In this document: piece by piece, positions 44,981-53,335 of the stretch | Layout: every line of letters starts with the position of its first letter | Position numbering within the stretch: the first letter of the stretch is position 1 | DNA from: Chitinophaga nivalis | Lineage (GTDB): Bacteria > Bacteroidota > Bacteroidia > Chitinophagales > Chitinophagaceae | Reading direction: 5' to 3' | DNA length: 64,000 nucleotides | NCBI RefSeq assembly: GCF_025989125.1 | Contig: NZ_JAPDNR010000001.1 | Coordinates: 5,444,087-5,508,086 of the forward strand | Program-made: the position numbers and the translations under genes | The notes under the pieces: model-generated | What the model was told of the DNA's origin: nothing | Databases searched by the model: none | What the model saw: only the letters and a program-made list of their open reading frames with translations

Positions 44981-45436
44981 TTAGATATTAGTGGGCTGAG
45001 GTTCTTTCTTCTTGTTTTTTGAAGACACATTTCCCCAGATTAATAATAGAATTATTGACAGGAAAACAAGTTTTCCTCCAATTTTCTTCCAGAAAGACAA
45101 CGGATTTCCAGCCGTTTCGATAGAAAAATCATGCTTTTCTTTCAATAGCCTGGCTGCCTGTTCATCAATTTCTAAAAATGTATTGTTAGAAATATCACTC
45201 AATACATACCTGCCATTGGCATTCCAGACCGGAATCCAAAAAAAACCATATTCATCATTGATGTAAGAAAGATTTACTTTTTGTCCTGCTAATTTTTGAA
45301 TTTCAGCACCGGTGGGTAACTCTTCAATAGTTTGTAAAGTTTGACAAGGAATACACAGTGGAATTTTCGCTTTTGCCGAGACATAATTAATAGTGCCAAG
45401 TGTAATAATCAGGGATAAGAGGATTGTTTTTTTCAA
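44981..45436 (-). CDS. Exported protein with C-terminal membrane helix
   Basis: A 151-residue protein with a signal peptide (MKKTILLSLIITLGTINYVSA), a short Cys pair (CIPC, ~28-31), a beta-rich region (VNLSYINDEYGFFWIPVW) and a C-terminal membrane helix (GGKLVFLSIILLLIWG) with a basic Lys-rich tail. The CxxC could be a disulfide or metal site. It is the first gene of the unit that includes the 232-residue membrane protein. Confidence 0.8.
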   Translation of the reverse strand: MKKTILLSLIITLGTINYVSAKAKIPLCIPCQTLQTIEELPTGAEIQKLAGQKVNLSYINDEYGFFWIPVWNANGRYVLSDISNNTFLEIDEQAARLLKEKHDFSIETAGNPLSFWKKIGGKLVFLSIILLLIWGNVSSKNKKKEPQPTNI

Positions 45437-45856
45437 AATAGTGTAATTTGTTTAGGATTTTATTTTAAATATTACGTAAAAATACAATACGTGAAATTGA
45501 ACTGCGGCAAGGTAGTGCAAAAATCTGACACGCAAGCCTGCAAAAAATTATTTATCAATAACTGCGGGTAAGATAATTTCTTCCATCATTTGATCTGCAT
45601 GCCTGTGTACAACGGCCATACCATATACAGTTACGGTCAGTACAACCATGAGCGGATAATCTTTAACAATGAAGATCTTGTTTCCACCATTTCAGAAATC
45701 TGTAATTGATGGCTTTCGGGAGCATCGTGCAATAATGCTCCCAACTGTTTTACCAGTCAGGAAGGCTGGTACATTTTATCTCAGAGATTGTAGTTTTTCA
45801 ATAGTGTGTGGAATTAAAAAAAGAACCAGAAATGTGTTGAGCAGGATGGACCGGAA
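45437..45856. other. Intergenic region next to the integrated element
   Basis: About 420 bp. An 8-bp stem-loop lies at 45718-45742 (GGGAGCAT and complement). On the minus strand a short frame without a good start (about 45565-45700) reads like a decayed gene end, but it is too short to name. Confidence 0.4.
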
Positions 45857-45889
45857 ATTAAAAAAGGCTCCACATTATTGTGAAGCCTT
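45857..45889 (-). terminator. Original terminator of the tRNA-Lys gene, displaced by the insertion
   Basis: AAGGCT-CAC (45864-45873) pairs with GTG-AGCCTT (45880-45889, one mismatch). The A-run at 45857-45865 becomes a U-run on the minus strand. It directly follows the 3'-tRNA repeat copy, as expected if the element pushed it away from the tRNA gene. Confidence 0.7.
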
Positions 45890-45908
45890 CCCTGTGATCC
45901 CGCTGGGA
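45887..45908. repeat. att site: duplicated 3' end of tRNA-Lys
   Basis: Exact 22-bp direct repeat of 49853-49874 (core CCTGTGATCCCGCTGGGA). In the other copy 14 of these bases are the 3' end of tRNA-Lys. After the repeat the two copies diverge. The recombinase gene begins about 160 bp inside this end. Confidence 0.85.
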
Positions 45909-46032
45909 TTACAGAAGTCAGAAAAAACCTCACACAACTTTAATCAACCTTACTTTTACTCGTTTATTTTCAATATTTTATAACACCGATCATTTTTTAA
46001 AGTCCCACCTTTATAACGGTTAACAGCATTGA

Positions 46033-46056
46033 ACTCGACTAAAAACTCGACTAAAA
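46033..46056. repeat. Tandem 12-bp repeat upstream of the recombinase
   Basis: Two perfect copies of ACTCGACTAAAA back to back, ending 10 bp before the recombinase start codon. They may be recombinase arm-binding sites or an operator. Confidence 0.8.
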
Positions 46057-46066
46057 GTTTTTGAGT

Positions 46067-47124
46067 ATGCTGTTACCAATCAAATTAATTTGCCCAAAGG
46101 GCAAAGTGCGCAAAGATAGTACTTGTATTATCTTTATCCAATACTGCGGGGATAAAACCGTCCTTTTGAACACCGAACTTGCCGTTCCTCCTAAATACTG
46201 GAACCGCAAGTTTCGGCGAATCACCACCGACCTCCCCGCCACATATGGAACCGACGACCTAAATGGTCAACTGGCCACCCTATTACGGAAGGCAAGCGAC
46301 ATTATCACCCATGCTGTGAAAAAGAAAGTTTTGGATATACCCACCTTTGTAAAGAAAACCTTTCACCCGGCATTTGATACGGCCCTACTAGAAGAGAAAG
46401 CCCAACAGGCGGCGGCTCTCAACCCAAAAACAAACCTAGATTTGACTTTTCAGATAGAAGACTATATCAAATGTAAGCGGGGTAAGGTTTCAGCTGGTAT
46501 GCTGAACGTGTATAAGAATATGAAAGACCACATGACAGCCTTTCAGGAACACCGGAGCCTCACTATCACATTCGACTCCTTCGATTTCAACCTATATGAA
46601 AGCCTTATCAATTATCTGACTTACGATTACGTTCAGCGCCGGAGATCGGAGGTCATTGACGGTAAAAAGGAGCAGATAAAAGGACTAAAAACCGCTACCG
46701 TCGGCAAAACTATTAAACAGCTACGTATATTCCTACGGGATAGCATACGCCGTAAGATCATCCCCCCTATTGATTTATCCGATTTTAAAATACTGGACGA
46801 AGAAGCAGATGTAGTGTACCTGACATGGGCAGCAATTACCCGGATATATCAAACCGACCTTTCCGAATACCCATACCTGGCAAAATGCCGGGATTTGTTT
46901 ATTCTCGGCTGCCTTACCGGCTTGAGGTTCTCCGATTTTTCGTCCATCCAGCCGGAGGACGTACGGAAAGGGTCATTGTATAAAAACAGGAAAAATCAGA
47001 TCATTGGGTCGTTATTCCACTGCGGGATATAGCAGAAGAGATCCTGATTACCCGCTTTAATAGGGAAATACCTGCTGTAAGTAATCCATGGTACTGTGTT
47101 GAGTTTGTAGGTATCGAGCAGTGA
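46067..47124 (+). pseudogene. Tyrosine recombinase (integrase), frameshifted and truncated
   Basis: From ATG 46067 (MLLPIKLICPKGKVRKD) the protein follows the Bacteroidota tyrosine-recombinase plan: an arm-binding N-terminus, a SAM-like core-binding domain (~125-235) and the start of the catalytic domain, with the first catalytic Arg in GCLTGLRFSDF (~295). At about 46980 the frame breaks. The original frame stops at 47032, while the +1 frame continues with family-typical KQEKSDHWVVIPLRDIAEEI and ends at 47124. The break is in a short A-run (TATAAAAACAGG), consistent with loss of one base. Even in the corrected frame the sequence stops before the HxxR box and the nucleophilic Tyr, so the 3' end is deleted too. 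It cannot be active. Confidence 0.88.
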
Positions 47125-47131
47125 AAAATAA

Positions 47132-47158
47132 AAAAGGAGGCCTACGGGGCCCCCTTTT
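47132..47158. terminator. Stem-loop terminator between recombinase remnant and metalloprotease
   Basis: AAAAGG-GGCC arms with one mismatch (47132-47142 with 47148-47158). There are T on the plus side and an A-run (U on minus) on the other, so it can serve the metalloprotease gene that ends at 47168. Confidence 0.7.
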
Positions 47159-47167
47159 CCATATATC

Positions 47168-48844
47168 TTATTGGTATATTACCTCCCAACTACCAAAACC
47201 ATTGCGTGCGTAATCAATATTCCATCTTCCAGCATCAGTTTTAACACTTAAATCTGCTTTCCTGTCTCCATCATAATCAGCAGGGACGGGATGCGCATCA
47301 GCCCCTCCATATTGTAAAAGTGTTGCGTCCCATCCACCAAAGCCATTGCTTGCGTAATCAATATACCATTCCCCGGCATCGGTTTTAACACTCAAATCCG
47401 CCTTACCGTCTCCATCATAATCAGCAGGGACAGGATGTGCACCAGCCCCTCCATATTGTAAAAGTGTTGCGTCCCAACTGCCAAAGCCATTACGTGCGTA
47501 ATCAATATACCATTCCCCGGCATCGGTTTTAACACTCAAATCCGCCTTACCGTCTCCATCATAATCAGCAGGGACAGGATGTGCACCAGCCCCTCCATAT
47601 TGTAGGAGTGTTACGTCCCAAGCACCAAAGCCATTGCGTGCGTAATCAATATACCATTCCCCGGCATCAGTTTTAACACTCAAATCGGCTTTACCGTCTC
47701 CATCATAATCAGCAGGGACAGGATCCCCTCCATATTGTAGGTATGTTGCGTCCCAACTGCCAAAGCCATTGCGTGCGTAATCAATATACCATTCCCCGGC
47801 ATCAGTTTTAACACTCAAGTCTGCCTTCCCGTCTCCATCATAGTCAGCAGGAACAGGATGTGCACCAACCCCTCCATATTGTAGGTATGTTGCATCCCAA
47901 TTGCCAAAGCCATTGTTTGCGTAATCAATATACCAATCCCCGGCATCAGTTTTAACACTCAAATCTGCTTTCCCATCTCCATCATAGTCAGCAGGAACAG
48001 GATGTGCATCAGCCCCTCCATATCGCAGTGATCCTCCATATAAAGCTCTCAGGGCTATTTGATCATTTGTATTAAAGGGGCGGTTTACATTGGTGCTTAC
48101 ACAGGCTAACATCCAGCTATCAGGATCTCCGGCCGTAGGTGTGCCGGGGATGTTGATTGCACCAACACCCGCATCACCTTCATTACCGCCAGAACCGCAG
48201 CTGTAGGCTCGGTTGAAATAATCCGTGTGACGGAGTCCAATAGTATGGCCTATTTCATGGGCGATAATGGTAGCCATGTATGCTTGATCCGGGCTATTAC
48301 CTATGTACCCGGCATTAAGTTTTATAGGACTCGGAGGATTCCCGCTGGCATCAGGAAAACCAGCGGATTGACCCAGGATACCCCATCCCAGGTTGGCGTT
48401 GATAATATCTACTTGACCACCACTGGCCACCCTTTTGAAAGTTAAGCGCAAACCTAGTGCATTATAGCGTGCAATGGCTTCATCAGCGGCGGCCACATAT
48501 ACCGGGGGAAGATTAGTTACAGAAACAGTAATTTCCCTCGTGCCACTAATACTTATCAGGTTGTTAGTGCGATACTGCTCCGATTTGGCAACAAGAAGTT
48601 TTTTACTATCTGTTTGCTGTGTGAGTGATTTATCAGGCAGGAAAATATCCCCCTCCACCACATAGCCATCCTGTACTCTTCTGATTTCATTAGTATTGAA
48701 TCCCATTGCCTTGATCTGTGCAATCAGATCACTGGATATTTCAGTTTTGGGTTGCACCTGTACTTTTTCTTTCCGGCAGGAAATAAAGATTAAGATACAG
48801 GTAAGAATACATAGTCTTAATTTAAATAGACTCTTCATACGCAA
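47168..48844 (-). CDS. Secreted HEIGH zinc metalloprotease with FG-GAP/VCBS-like repeats
   Basis: A 558-residue lipoprotein-type protein: signal ending LIFISC (Cys ~23), a propeptide-like region, and a catalytic domain (~100-270) with the zinc motif HEIGHTIGLRH (the H-E-x-x-H-x-x-x-x-x-H pattern). HEIGH is the hallmark of the M57 metallopeptidases. The C-terminal ~286 residues are six repeats of 48 residues, each with the calcium-binding-like loop DYDGDGKADL of FG-GAP/VCBS repeats, probably forming a beta-propeller-like module. Repeat 3 is three residues shorter and repeat 6 is degenerate (DYDGDRKADL). The protein is exported and probably acts on surface or external proteins. It is the only intact gene in the element. 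A second ATG lies two codons in. Confidence 0.92.
   Translation of the reverse strand: MRMKSLFKLRLCILTCILIFISCRKEKVQVQPKTEISSDLIAQIKAMGFNTNEIRRVQDGYVVEGDIFLPDKSLTQQTDSKKLLVAKSEQYRTNNLISISGTREITVSVTNLPPVYVAAADEAIARYNALGLRLTFKRVASGGQVDIINANLGWGILGQSAGFPDASGNPPSPIKLNAGYIGNSPDQAYMATIIAHEIGHTIGLRHTDYFNRAYSCGSGGNEGDAGVGAINIPGTPTAGDPDSWMLACVSTNVNRPFNTNDQIALRALYGGSLRYGGADAHPVPADYDGDGKADLSVKTDAGDWYIDYANNGFGNWDATYLQYGGVGAHPVPADYDGDGKADLSVKTDAGEWYIDYARNGFGSWDATYLQYGGDPVPADYDGDGKADLSVKTDAGEWYIDYARNGFGAWDVTLLQYGGAGAHPVPADYDGDGKADLSVKTDAGEWYIDYARNGFGSWDATLLQYGGAGAHPVPADYDGDGKADLSVKTDAGEWYIDYASNGFGGWDATLLQYGGADAHPVPADYDGDRKADLSVKTDAGRWNIDYARNGFGSWEVIYQ
47171..48028 (-). repeat. Six tandem 144-bp coding repeats
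   Basis: The C-terminal part of the metalloprotease is a tandem array with a 144-bp unit. Neighbouring units are nearly identical at DNA level (for example around 47340, 47480, 47640 and 47780), so recent unit duplication or gene conversion is likely. One unit lacks 9 bp, replacing GAGAHP by GDP. Confidence 0.9.
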
Positions 48845-49039
48845 TGATTTATTTGAGGTTTAATTTGGTCGAAAAAAATGAGCGTACCTAAACACATGAG
48901 GTTAAACCGGTGAAGCATTTCCTGTCTAAATCTCTTCATCTCATAGATAATAACGGTTTGAGGGTTGAGTGTACAGCCGCTGTTCCGGACGGGCAACTGA
49001 TGAATTGTTGTATGTTTGATCAGATTTTGCATAATGTTG

Positions 49040-49192
49040 TCAGGCCTCTTTAAGAGGCATTACCACGTCTCCATCAATCATAAATTGCCTTTTGACATTA
49101 TCCAAAATAATTTTGTTTGTTTCAGCTCCGGTGATATCCGACAAAAAGAGTATTAATATGGAAACATCCGTTGCTTTCTTTTCGCCATTCAT
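49040..49192 (-). CDS. Small unknown frame in the element
   Basis: A 50-residue frame (start MNGEKKATDVSILILFLSD, TGA at 49040) with a GGAAAG stretch just before the ATG. The composition is protein-like but no family is recognised. It may be the end of a decayed gene. The stretch 48845-49812 otherwise shows nothing beyond short chance frames. Confidence 0.3.
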   Translation of the reverse strand: MNGEKKATDVSILILFLSDITGAETNKIILDNVKRQFMIDGDVVMPLKEA

Positions 49193-49812
49193 CTTTCCGG
49201 GAACAGCATCTTATTTTTTGCAGGAGAAAAAAAATAAACTAAAGACGTACAGTAAGTATATAAACTTTGCTTGGGCGCATTTCTGTTGAGAAGAATTGGC
49301 TAACATATAATTTAGGGTTTAATGACGGGGTACTCAAATCTAATATAGTTAGAATTGCTCAGATGCGATAGTTTTTTTGTATCATAATTTGGTTTGTTTA
49401 AATGATAATTATACAGTCATAGCTTACTGAGCAGAAATTTTAGAATTCCTGCAATACTTATTCAGTGAAATATAGTACAGAAAACTGGTTCTATATAGCG
49501 GTTTATTGCTACTGTATTTGGCCTTAAATATGGGAGGACCTCAGTGGTATATCAGTTTGATAAATTAGTCAACTCTCAAGATACCAACTAGCATTGCCAT
49601 TGAATTATTTCCTAGTAATTTTCCGCATAGCAATACTCATAGAAACTTCATATCTTAGTAAAAGCTGATTAACCTGTATAAAGTACGGGAAAGAAATCGG
49701 GGTTATATCTGCGACGAGCTATCCATTAATATTCGTAAAGATAGATGGCAACTATGTAAAGTGCAGTAAAATCCTATGTAGCATCAGATCTTTATAGCGT
49801 AAATTATAGAGT
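49193..49812. other. Gene-poor AT-rich end of the element
   Basis: About 620 bp with no credible gene, promoter or repeat. Its AT content is visibly higher than that of the flanking chromosome at 50-54 kb, consistent with acquired and decayed DNA. Confidence 0.6.
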
Positions 49813-49848
49813 AAAAAAACAAAACCCCCACGCCTTGCGTGGAGGTTT
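49813..49848 (-). terminator. Terminator of tRNA-Lys supplied by the element
   Basis: AAACC-CCACGC arms with one mismatch (49822-49833 with 49837-49848), 3-nt loop, and an A-run on the plus strand giving a U-run in the minus transcript. Confidence 0.85.
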
Positions 49849-49852
49849 GAAA

Positions 49853-49874
49853 CTTCCCTGTGATCCCGCTGGGA
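49853..49874. repeat. att site at the tRNA-Lys 3' end
   Basis: Exact 22-bp copy of 45887-45908. It covers the last 14 bases of tRNA-Lys plus 8 bases downstream. Confidence 0.85.
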
Positions 49875-49933
49875 CTCGAACCCAGGACCCATACATTAAA
49901 AGTGTATTGCTCTACCAACTGAGCTACGGAATC
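49861..49933 (-). tRNA. tRNA-Lys (anticodon TTT)
   Basis: All four arms can be folded on the minus strand: acceptor GATTCCG/CGGGATC (one G-T pair), D arm GCTCAGTTGGTAGAGC, anticodon arm ATACA-CTTTTAA-TGTAT with anticodon TTT, and T arm CTGGG-TTCGAGT-CCCAG. The discriminator is A, and CCA is not encoded. The 3' end serves as attachment site of the neighbouring element; the gene itself is intact. Confidence 0.97.
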
Positions 49934-50021
49934 ATTTAAACGGGACGCAAAAGTAAACATTTAATCCTTACTTCCAAATTTTTCTTCCTGATTATCACCA
50001 ATTTTTATCGCACACAATTAG

Positions 50022-50061
50022 TCTACAAAATTTGTAGATTATTAATAAATTCGTACATTCA
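50022..50061 (+). promoter_or_regulatory. Promoter with overlapping palindromic operator
   Basis: TTTG at 50031-50034 is followed after exactly 19 bp by TACATTCA (50054-50061), a partial match to the Bacteroidota -33/-7 promoter. A 17-bp palindrome with central base (TCTACAAA-A-TTTGTAGA, 50022-50038) covers the -33 box. TACA...TGTA half-sites are used by, for example, BlaI/MecI-type repressors, but the regulator here is unknown. It would control the three-gene unit starting at 50102. Confidence 0.5.
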
Positions 50062-50101
50062 ACACTCCCGGACCTTTAAACCCTTCTAATAAAAATCCAT
50101 C

Positions 50102-50641
50102 ATGGCCAGAATTAACCCTTTGCCAATCAGCGAAACAACCGAAGCAACGCAGACTGCCTTTGAACACCACAAAAAACAGTATCATGCCCGCATCACCAAT
50201 ATGAAAGCTACCCTGGGACATTCACTGCTGGCATTTGAGGTATACATGCAATGGTATCCCCTCTATATCAGCACCCAGGAAATACTGGGCGAACGGCTGG
50301 CCTATCTTTTTGCCTATGCAGTATCTGTTGGCAGCAACTGCCCCCTGTGTACGACGTTCTTCCGCAAGATCATTATCGATAACGGCGAACAACCGGAACA
50401 AATCACGTTTACGGCACATGAACAGTTGCTGCTGGATTTCGGCGGCGCTATCTCCGCAGGAAAAGGACATATCTCCGACACCCTCTTCGACGAGGTAAAA
50501 CAACATTACAACACCGCCCAACTGGTCACCCTGATTGCTTTTGCCGGACAAATGATTGCCACCAATGTATTCAGCAATGTCATCGAAACAGATATTGATG
50601 ATTACCTGCTCTCGTATCTCCCACCATTTTCAAATAAATAA
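50102..50641 (+). CDS. Carboxymuconolactone decarboxylase/AhpD-like protein
   Basis: A 179-residue all-helical protein of the CMD/AhpD-like family. It has GERLAYLFAYAVSVGSNCPLCTTFFRKIIIDNG with a redox-type CPLC pair (~80-83) and the C-terminal LVTLIAFAGQMIATNVFSNVI. Members act as peroxidase-reducing partners or decarboxylases. It is first in an operon: the SDR gene follows after 2 bp and the transporter after a further 15 bp. The operon probably handles one organic acid or related compound. Confidence 0.88.
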   Translation: MARINPLPISETTEATQTAFEHHKKQYHARITNMKATLGHSLLAFEVYMQWYPLYISTQEILGERLAYLFAYAVSVGSNCPLCTTFFRKIIIDNGEQPEQITFTAHEQLLLDFGGAISAGKGHISDTLFDEVKQHYNTAQLVTLIAFAGQMIATNVFSNVIETDIDDYLLSYLPPFSNK

Positions 50642-50643
50642 TT

Positions 50644-51450
50644 ATGGCCACTGATTTAACTGGTAAAGTAGCATTTATTACCGGCGCTGCCCACGGACAA
50701 GGCAGGGCTACCGCATTGGCACTGGCTGCCGCCGGCGTACACATCGCCGCCTTCGACATTGCCCGTCAGCTATCCTATCCCGGCTATACGCTGGGCAAAG
50801 AAAGTGAATTAGCCACCCTCCGCCAGGCATGCGAAGCACTAGGGGTACGTTGCCTCACCTTCACCGGCGACGTACGGGATGATGCTGCCATTACCTCCGC
50901 TGTCAATGCCGTTACAGCCGCCTGGGAACGTATCGACATCCTGTTTAACAACGCCGGTATCTGCGCCTATGGTGTAGCCCATGAAATGCCGGAAGAAGAA
51001 TGGGATGCGATGATCGACATCAACCTGAAAGGCGCTTTCCTCGTAGGACGTAGGGTCATTCCCGTGATGATTGCCCAACGCTCCGGGGTGATCATCAATA
51101 ATTCTTCCATAGCAGGCTTACGAGGCATGAACAGGTTAAGCCACTATGCCGCCTCCAAATGGGGACTCACCGGTCTGACCAAATCATGGGCCATTGAACT
51201 GGCGCCTCATAATATCCGTGCGATCGCCCTGCACCCTACCGGCGTCAATACACCCATGAACGACGGCCTTGCCGCACTGGAGGGCGCTACGCCGCAGGAA
51301 ATTGCAGAACGTTCTGCCGGCAACCTGATAGACGTACCCTGGATAGAACCTGAAGACGTGGCCCATGCCGTTGTGTTCCTGGCATCCGACAAAGCCCGCT
51401 TCGTCACCGGTAGTTCCTTTGTGCTGGATGCTGGTCTGCTCACCCGATAA
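50644..51450 (+). CDS. Short-chain dehydrogenase/reductase
   Basis: A 268-residue classical SDR. It has the Rossmann motif TGAAHGQGRA (~14-23), NNAG (~102), catalytic Ser in IINNSSIAG (~150), and Tyr/Lys in YAASKWGLTG (~163-167). The GAAHGQGR loop, the insertion after AFDIAR and the PTGVNTPM segment resemble the so-called mycofactocin-coupled SDRs, which keep a tightly bound NAD cofactor. No mycofactocin genes are visible here. It is the second gene of the CMD/SDR/transporter operon. Confidence 0.93.
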   Translation: MATDLTGKVAFITGAAHGQGRATALALAAAGVHIAAFDIARQLSYPGYTLGKESELATLRQACEALGVRCLTFTGDVRDDAAITSAVNAVTAAWERIDILFNNAGICAYGVAHEMPEEEWDAMIDINLKGAFLVGRRVIPVMIAQRSGVIINNSSIAGLRGMNRLSHYAASKWGLTGLTKSWAIELAPHNIRAIALHPTGVNTPMNDGLAALEGATPQEIAERSAGNLIDVPWIEPEDVAHAVVFLASDKARFVTGSSFVLDAGLLTR

Positions 51451-51465
51451 CCCCTCCTTTTTACA

Positions 51466-52677
51466 ATGCCATACTCCCAAACTAATTTCTTACGCCACTA
51501 TGGTAATATCATTGGATTACTGGTGGGTATACTGGCAGGTAGTGTGTCCGGGTTGTTGTGGAAAGAAAAAATCCTGGTGATTAAACCTGTCGGCGATATT
51601 TTCCTGAACCTGTTGTTTACAGCAGTGATACCATTGGTATTTTTTGCCATTGCCTCCGCCATGGCCGCTGCCGGGGCCAAAAACCGGCTCACTGGCCACA
51701 TGACACTCGTTTTTGCAGGTACGGTACTGCTGGCAGGTGTGATAACGATAGTGGGTATACGTATCTTTCCGGTAACACCAGGCTTACATCCGCTGGTGCA
51801 GCCACAGACAGTACAACCACTGGCTATCGGCGATCAGATAGTACAGCTGGTCAGTACAGGCGAATTTTACGAATTGCTGTCGCGGCAGCATATGCTGGCC
51901 TTCCTCATCTTCTCTTCGCTGACGGGCATTGCCGCCCGGCAGGCAGGTGAGGGAGGCGCCGCTTTCCGCAACTGGCTGCATGCCGGCAATGAAGTCATGC
52001 GGGCCCTGCTTACCTGGATCATGAAACTGGCGCCTATAGGCCTGGGCGCCTACTTCGCCTGCCAGCTGGCCACGATCGGCAGCTCCGTATGGAGTCTCTA
52101 TGCACAAACACTGATCGTTGGACACGGCATTGCCTTTTTCTACTATTTTGTTTTCTTTAGTCTTTATGCCTTTATCGGTAGTGGCATCAAAGGCATTAAA
52201 ACCTACTGGCAACATAATATCCTGCCCTCCGCTACGGCGTTGGGTACCTGCAGCAGCGTAGCTACCATACCCGCCAACCTGCATGCTTCGCGGCAGATGG
52301 GCATTCCCCCCGCCATTGCGGATGTGGTCATTCCTATCGGCGCCTCCCTGCATAAAGAAGGTTCTGCTATTGCGGCGGTCATCAAGATTGCCGTAGCATT
52401 GGCGATGGTCGCACATCAGCTGACCGGCATCGATCATATTTTGCTGGCCCTGCTGATTGCCTTACTGGTGAGTATTGTGGAAGGTGGTATCCCCAATGGC
52501 GGCTACGTGGGACAGTTACTGATTGTCTCTGCCTATAGTCTGCCGCCGGCCGTGTTACCCGTCATTATTATTATAGGCACCTTATTAGACCCTATTGCCA
52601 CCTTGCTGAATGCTACCGGTGATACCGCTGCGGGCATGCTTATTGCCCGGTTAGCGCGAAGATCTCCCCTCACTTGA
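51466..52677 (+). CDS. Dicarboxylate/amino acid:cation symporter (DAACS family)
   Basis: A 403-residue inner-membrane transporter with about eight helices and the DAACS hallmarks: GDIFLNLLFTAVIPLVFFAIASAM near the N-terminus, the Ser/Thr-rich re-entrant loop ALGTCSSVATIPANL (~255-270), HKEGSAIAAVIKIA, and the C-terminal GDTAAGMLIARL. It takes up dicarboxylates or amino acids with sodium or protons. It is 15 bp after the SDR, third gene of the operon. Confidence 0.92.
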   Translation: MPYSQTNFLRHYGNIIGLLVGILAGSVSGLLWKEKILVIKPVGDIFLNLLFTAVIPLVFFAIASAMAAAGAKNRLTGHMTLVFAGTVLLAGVITIVGIRIFPVTPGLHPLVQPQTVQPLAIGDQIVQLVSTGEFYELLSRQHMLAFLIFSSLTGIAARQAGEGGAAFRNWLHAGNEVMRALLTWIMKLAPIGLGAYFACQLATIGSSVWSLYAQTLIVGHGIAFFYYFVFFSLYAFIGSGIKGIKTYWQHNILPSATALGTCSSVATIPANLHASRQMGIPPAIADVVIPIGASLHKEGSAIAAVIKIAVALAMVAHQLTGIDHILLALLIALLVSIVEGGIPNGGYVGQLLIVSAYSLPPAVLPVIIIIGTLLDPIATLLNATGDTAAGMLIARLARRSPLT

Positions 52678-52700
52678 TTTTTTTTCATGTTGATGCCCTT

Positions 52701-52733
52701 ACTTCCGGGAAATATCTCCCGGAAGTTTTTTTT
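52701..52733 (+). terminator. Rho-independent terminator of the CMD/SDR/transporter operon
   Basis: ACTTCCGGGA (52701-52710), 6-nt loop, TCCCGGAAGT (52717-52726), then eight T. Confidence 0.93.
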
Positions 52734-52825
52734 ATGCCCGGCGCTACCTGCTGACATAAGGTTGTCACTACACCGGATTTTCTTTGTGTAACAATCAGCA
52801 ATCATCACTATTAAAATTCTAAACA

Positions 52826-53335
52826 ATGCAAGATACCACTACTACTTCCGCTACCGCATCAACTGCCACGGTGCTCTCTTCCGCCTCATTGCTGGAACAC
52901 TGGCAAGGCCACCGCAGGCTCACCCGCCAGCTGATCACGGCCTTCCCGGAAGCCGATTTTTTCGACTTCTCCATTGGCGGCATGCGTTCTTTTGCCAGCC
53001 TGGCATTGGAAATGCTGAGACTCGCTGCCGGCCTGCAAGGCATTGTGACCGGTGTATGGCCCAATCTCCAGCAGGCTAACAAGGACAACCCTCCTGCCAC
53101 ACAAGCCGCTATCCTCCAGCTATGGGATGAACAAACGGAGATGATCAACGAACTGTGGGCACAGCTGTCGCCCGCACGTTTTCAGGAAACCGTACTGGCT
53201 TTCGGCGCCTACGAGGGTCCGGTATATAGTATCATTCTTTACTGGATCGACAATGAAATACATCACCGCGGCCAGGGCTATGTATATCTCCGCGCATTAG
53301 GCATTACCCCACCGGCTTTCTGGAACCGTAACTAA
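52826..53335 (+). CDS. DinB-family protein
   Basis: A 169-residue DinB-fold protein preceded by a Thr/Ser-rich N-terminus. Family features are LLEHWQGHRRLTRQLI, FDFSIGGMRSFASLALEML, and the metal-site helix IDNEIHHRGQGYVYLRALG with the His pair near residue 150. Proteins of this type are possible thiol transferases or hydrolases; the activity is unknown. Single gene. Confidence 0.88.
   Translation: MQDTTTTSATASTATVLSSASLLEHWQGHRRLTRQLITAFPEADFFDFSIGGMRSFASLALEMLRLAAGLQGIVTGVWPNLQQANKDNPPATQAAILQLWDEQTEMINELWAQLSPARFQETVLAFGAYEGPVYSIILYWIDNEIHHRGQGYVYLRALGITPPAFWNRN

Larger units (their letters stand above)
45887..49874. mobile_element. Decayed integrative element in tRNA-Lys (~4 kb)
   Basis: Bounded by the 22-bp direct repeats at 45887-45908 and 49853-49874. 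The right copy is the 3' end of an intact tRNA-Lys(TTT), a typical target of tyrosine recombinases. The element carries the recombinase remnant beside one end, the metalloprotease and about 1 kb of gene-poor DNA. It brought its own hairpin terminator for the tRNA (49813-49848), while the original terminator sits outside the left copy (45857-45889). No replication, transfer or further cargo genes remain. Confidence 0.78.

Noticed and set aside
45565..45700. Short minus-strand frame (ending AVIDK) that vaguely recalls the end of a ParE-type toxin
   Set aside because: No start codon before a stop, no antitoxin neighbour, and the resemblance is too weak to name.
46067..47032. Integrase as a complete functional gene
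   Set aside because: The first-frame C-terminus is out of frame with the family pattern and the catalytic HxxR and Tyr are missing in both frames.
47171..48028. 144-bp tandem array as a CRISPR
   Set aside because: The repeats are continuous coding sequence without spacers, in frame with the metalloprotease. No CRISPR array or cas gene is seen in the window.
50644..51450. SDR as evidence for a mycofactocin pathway
   Set aside because: Only the SDR subfamily resemblance is present; no mycofactocin biosynthesis gene is in the window.
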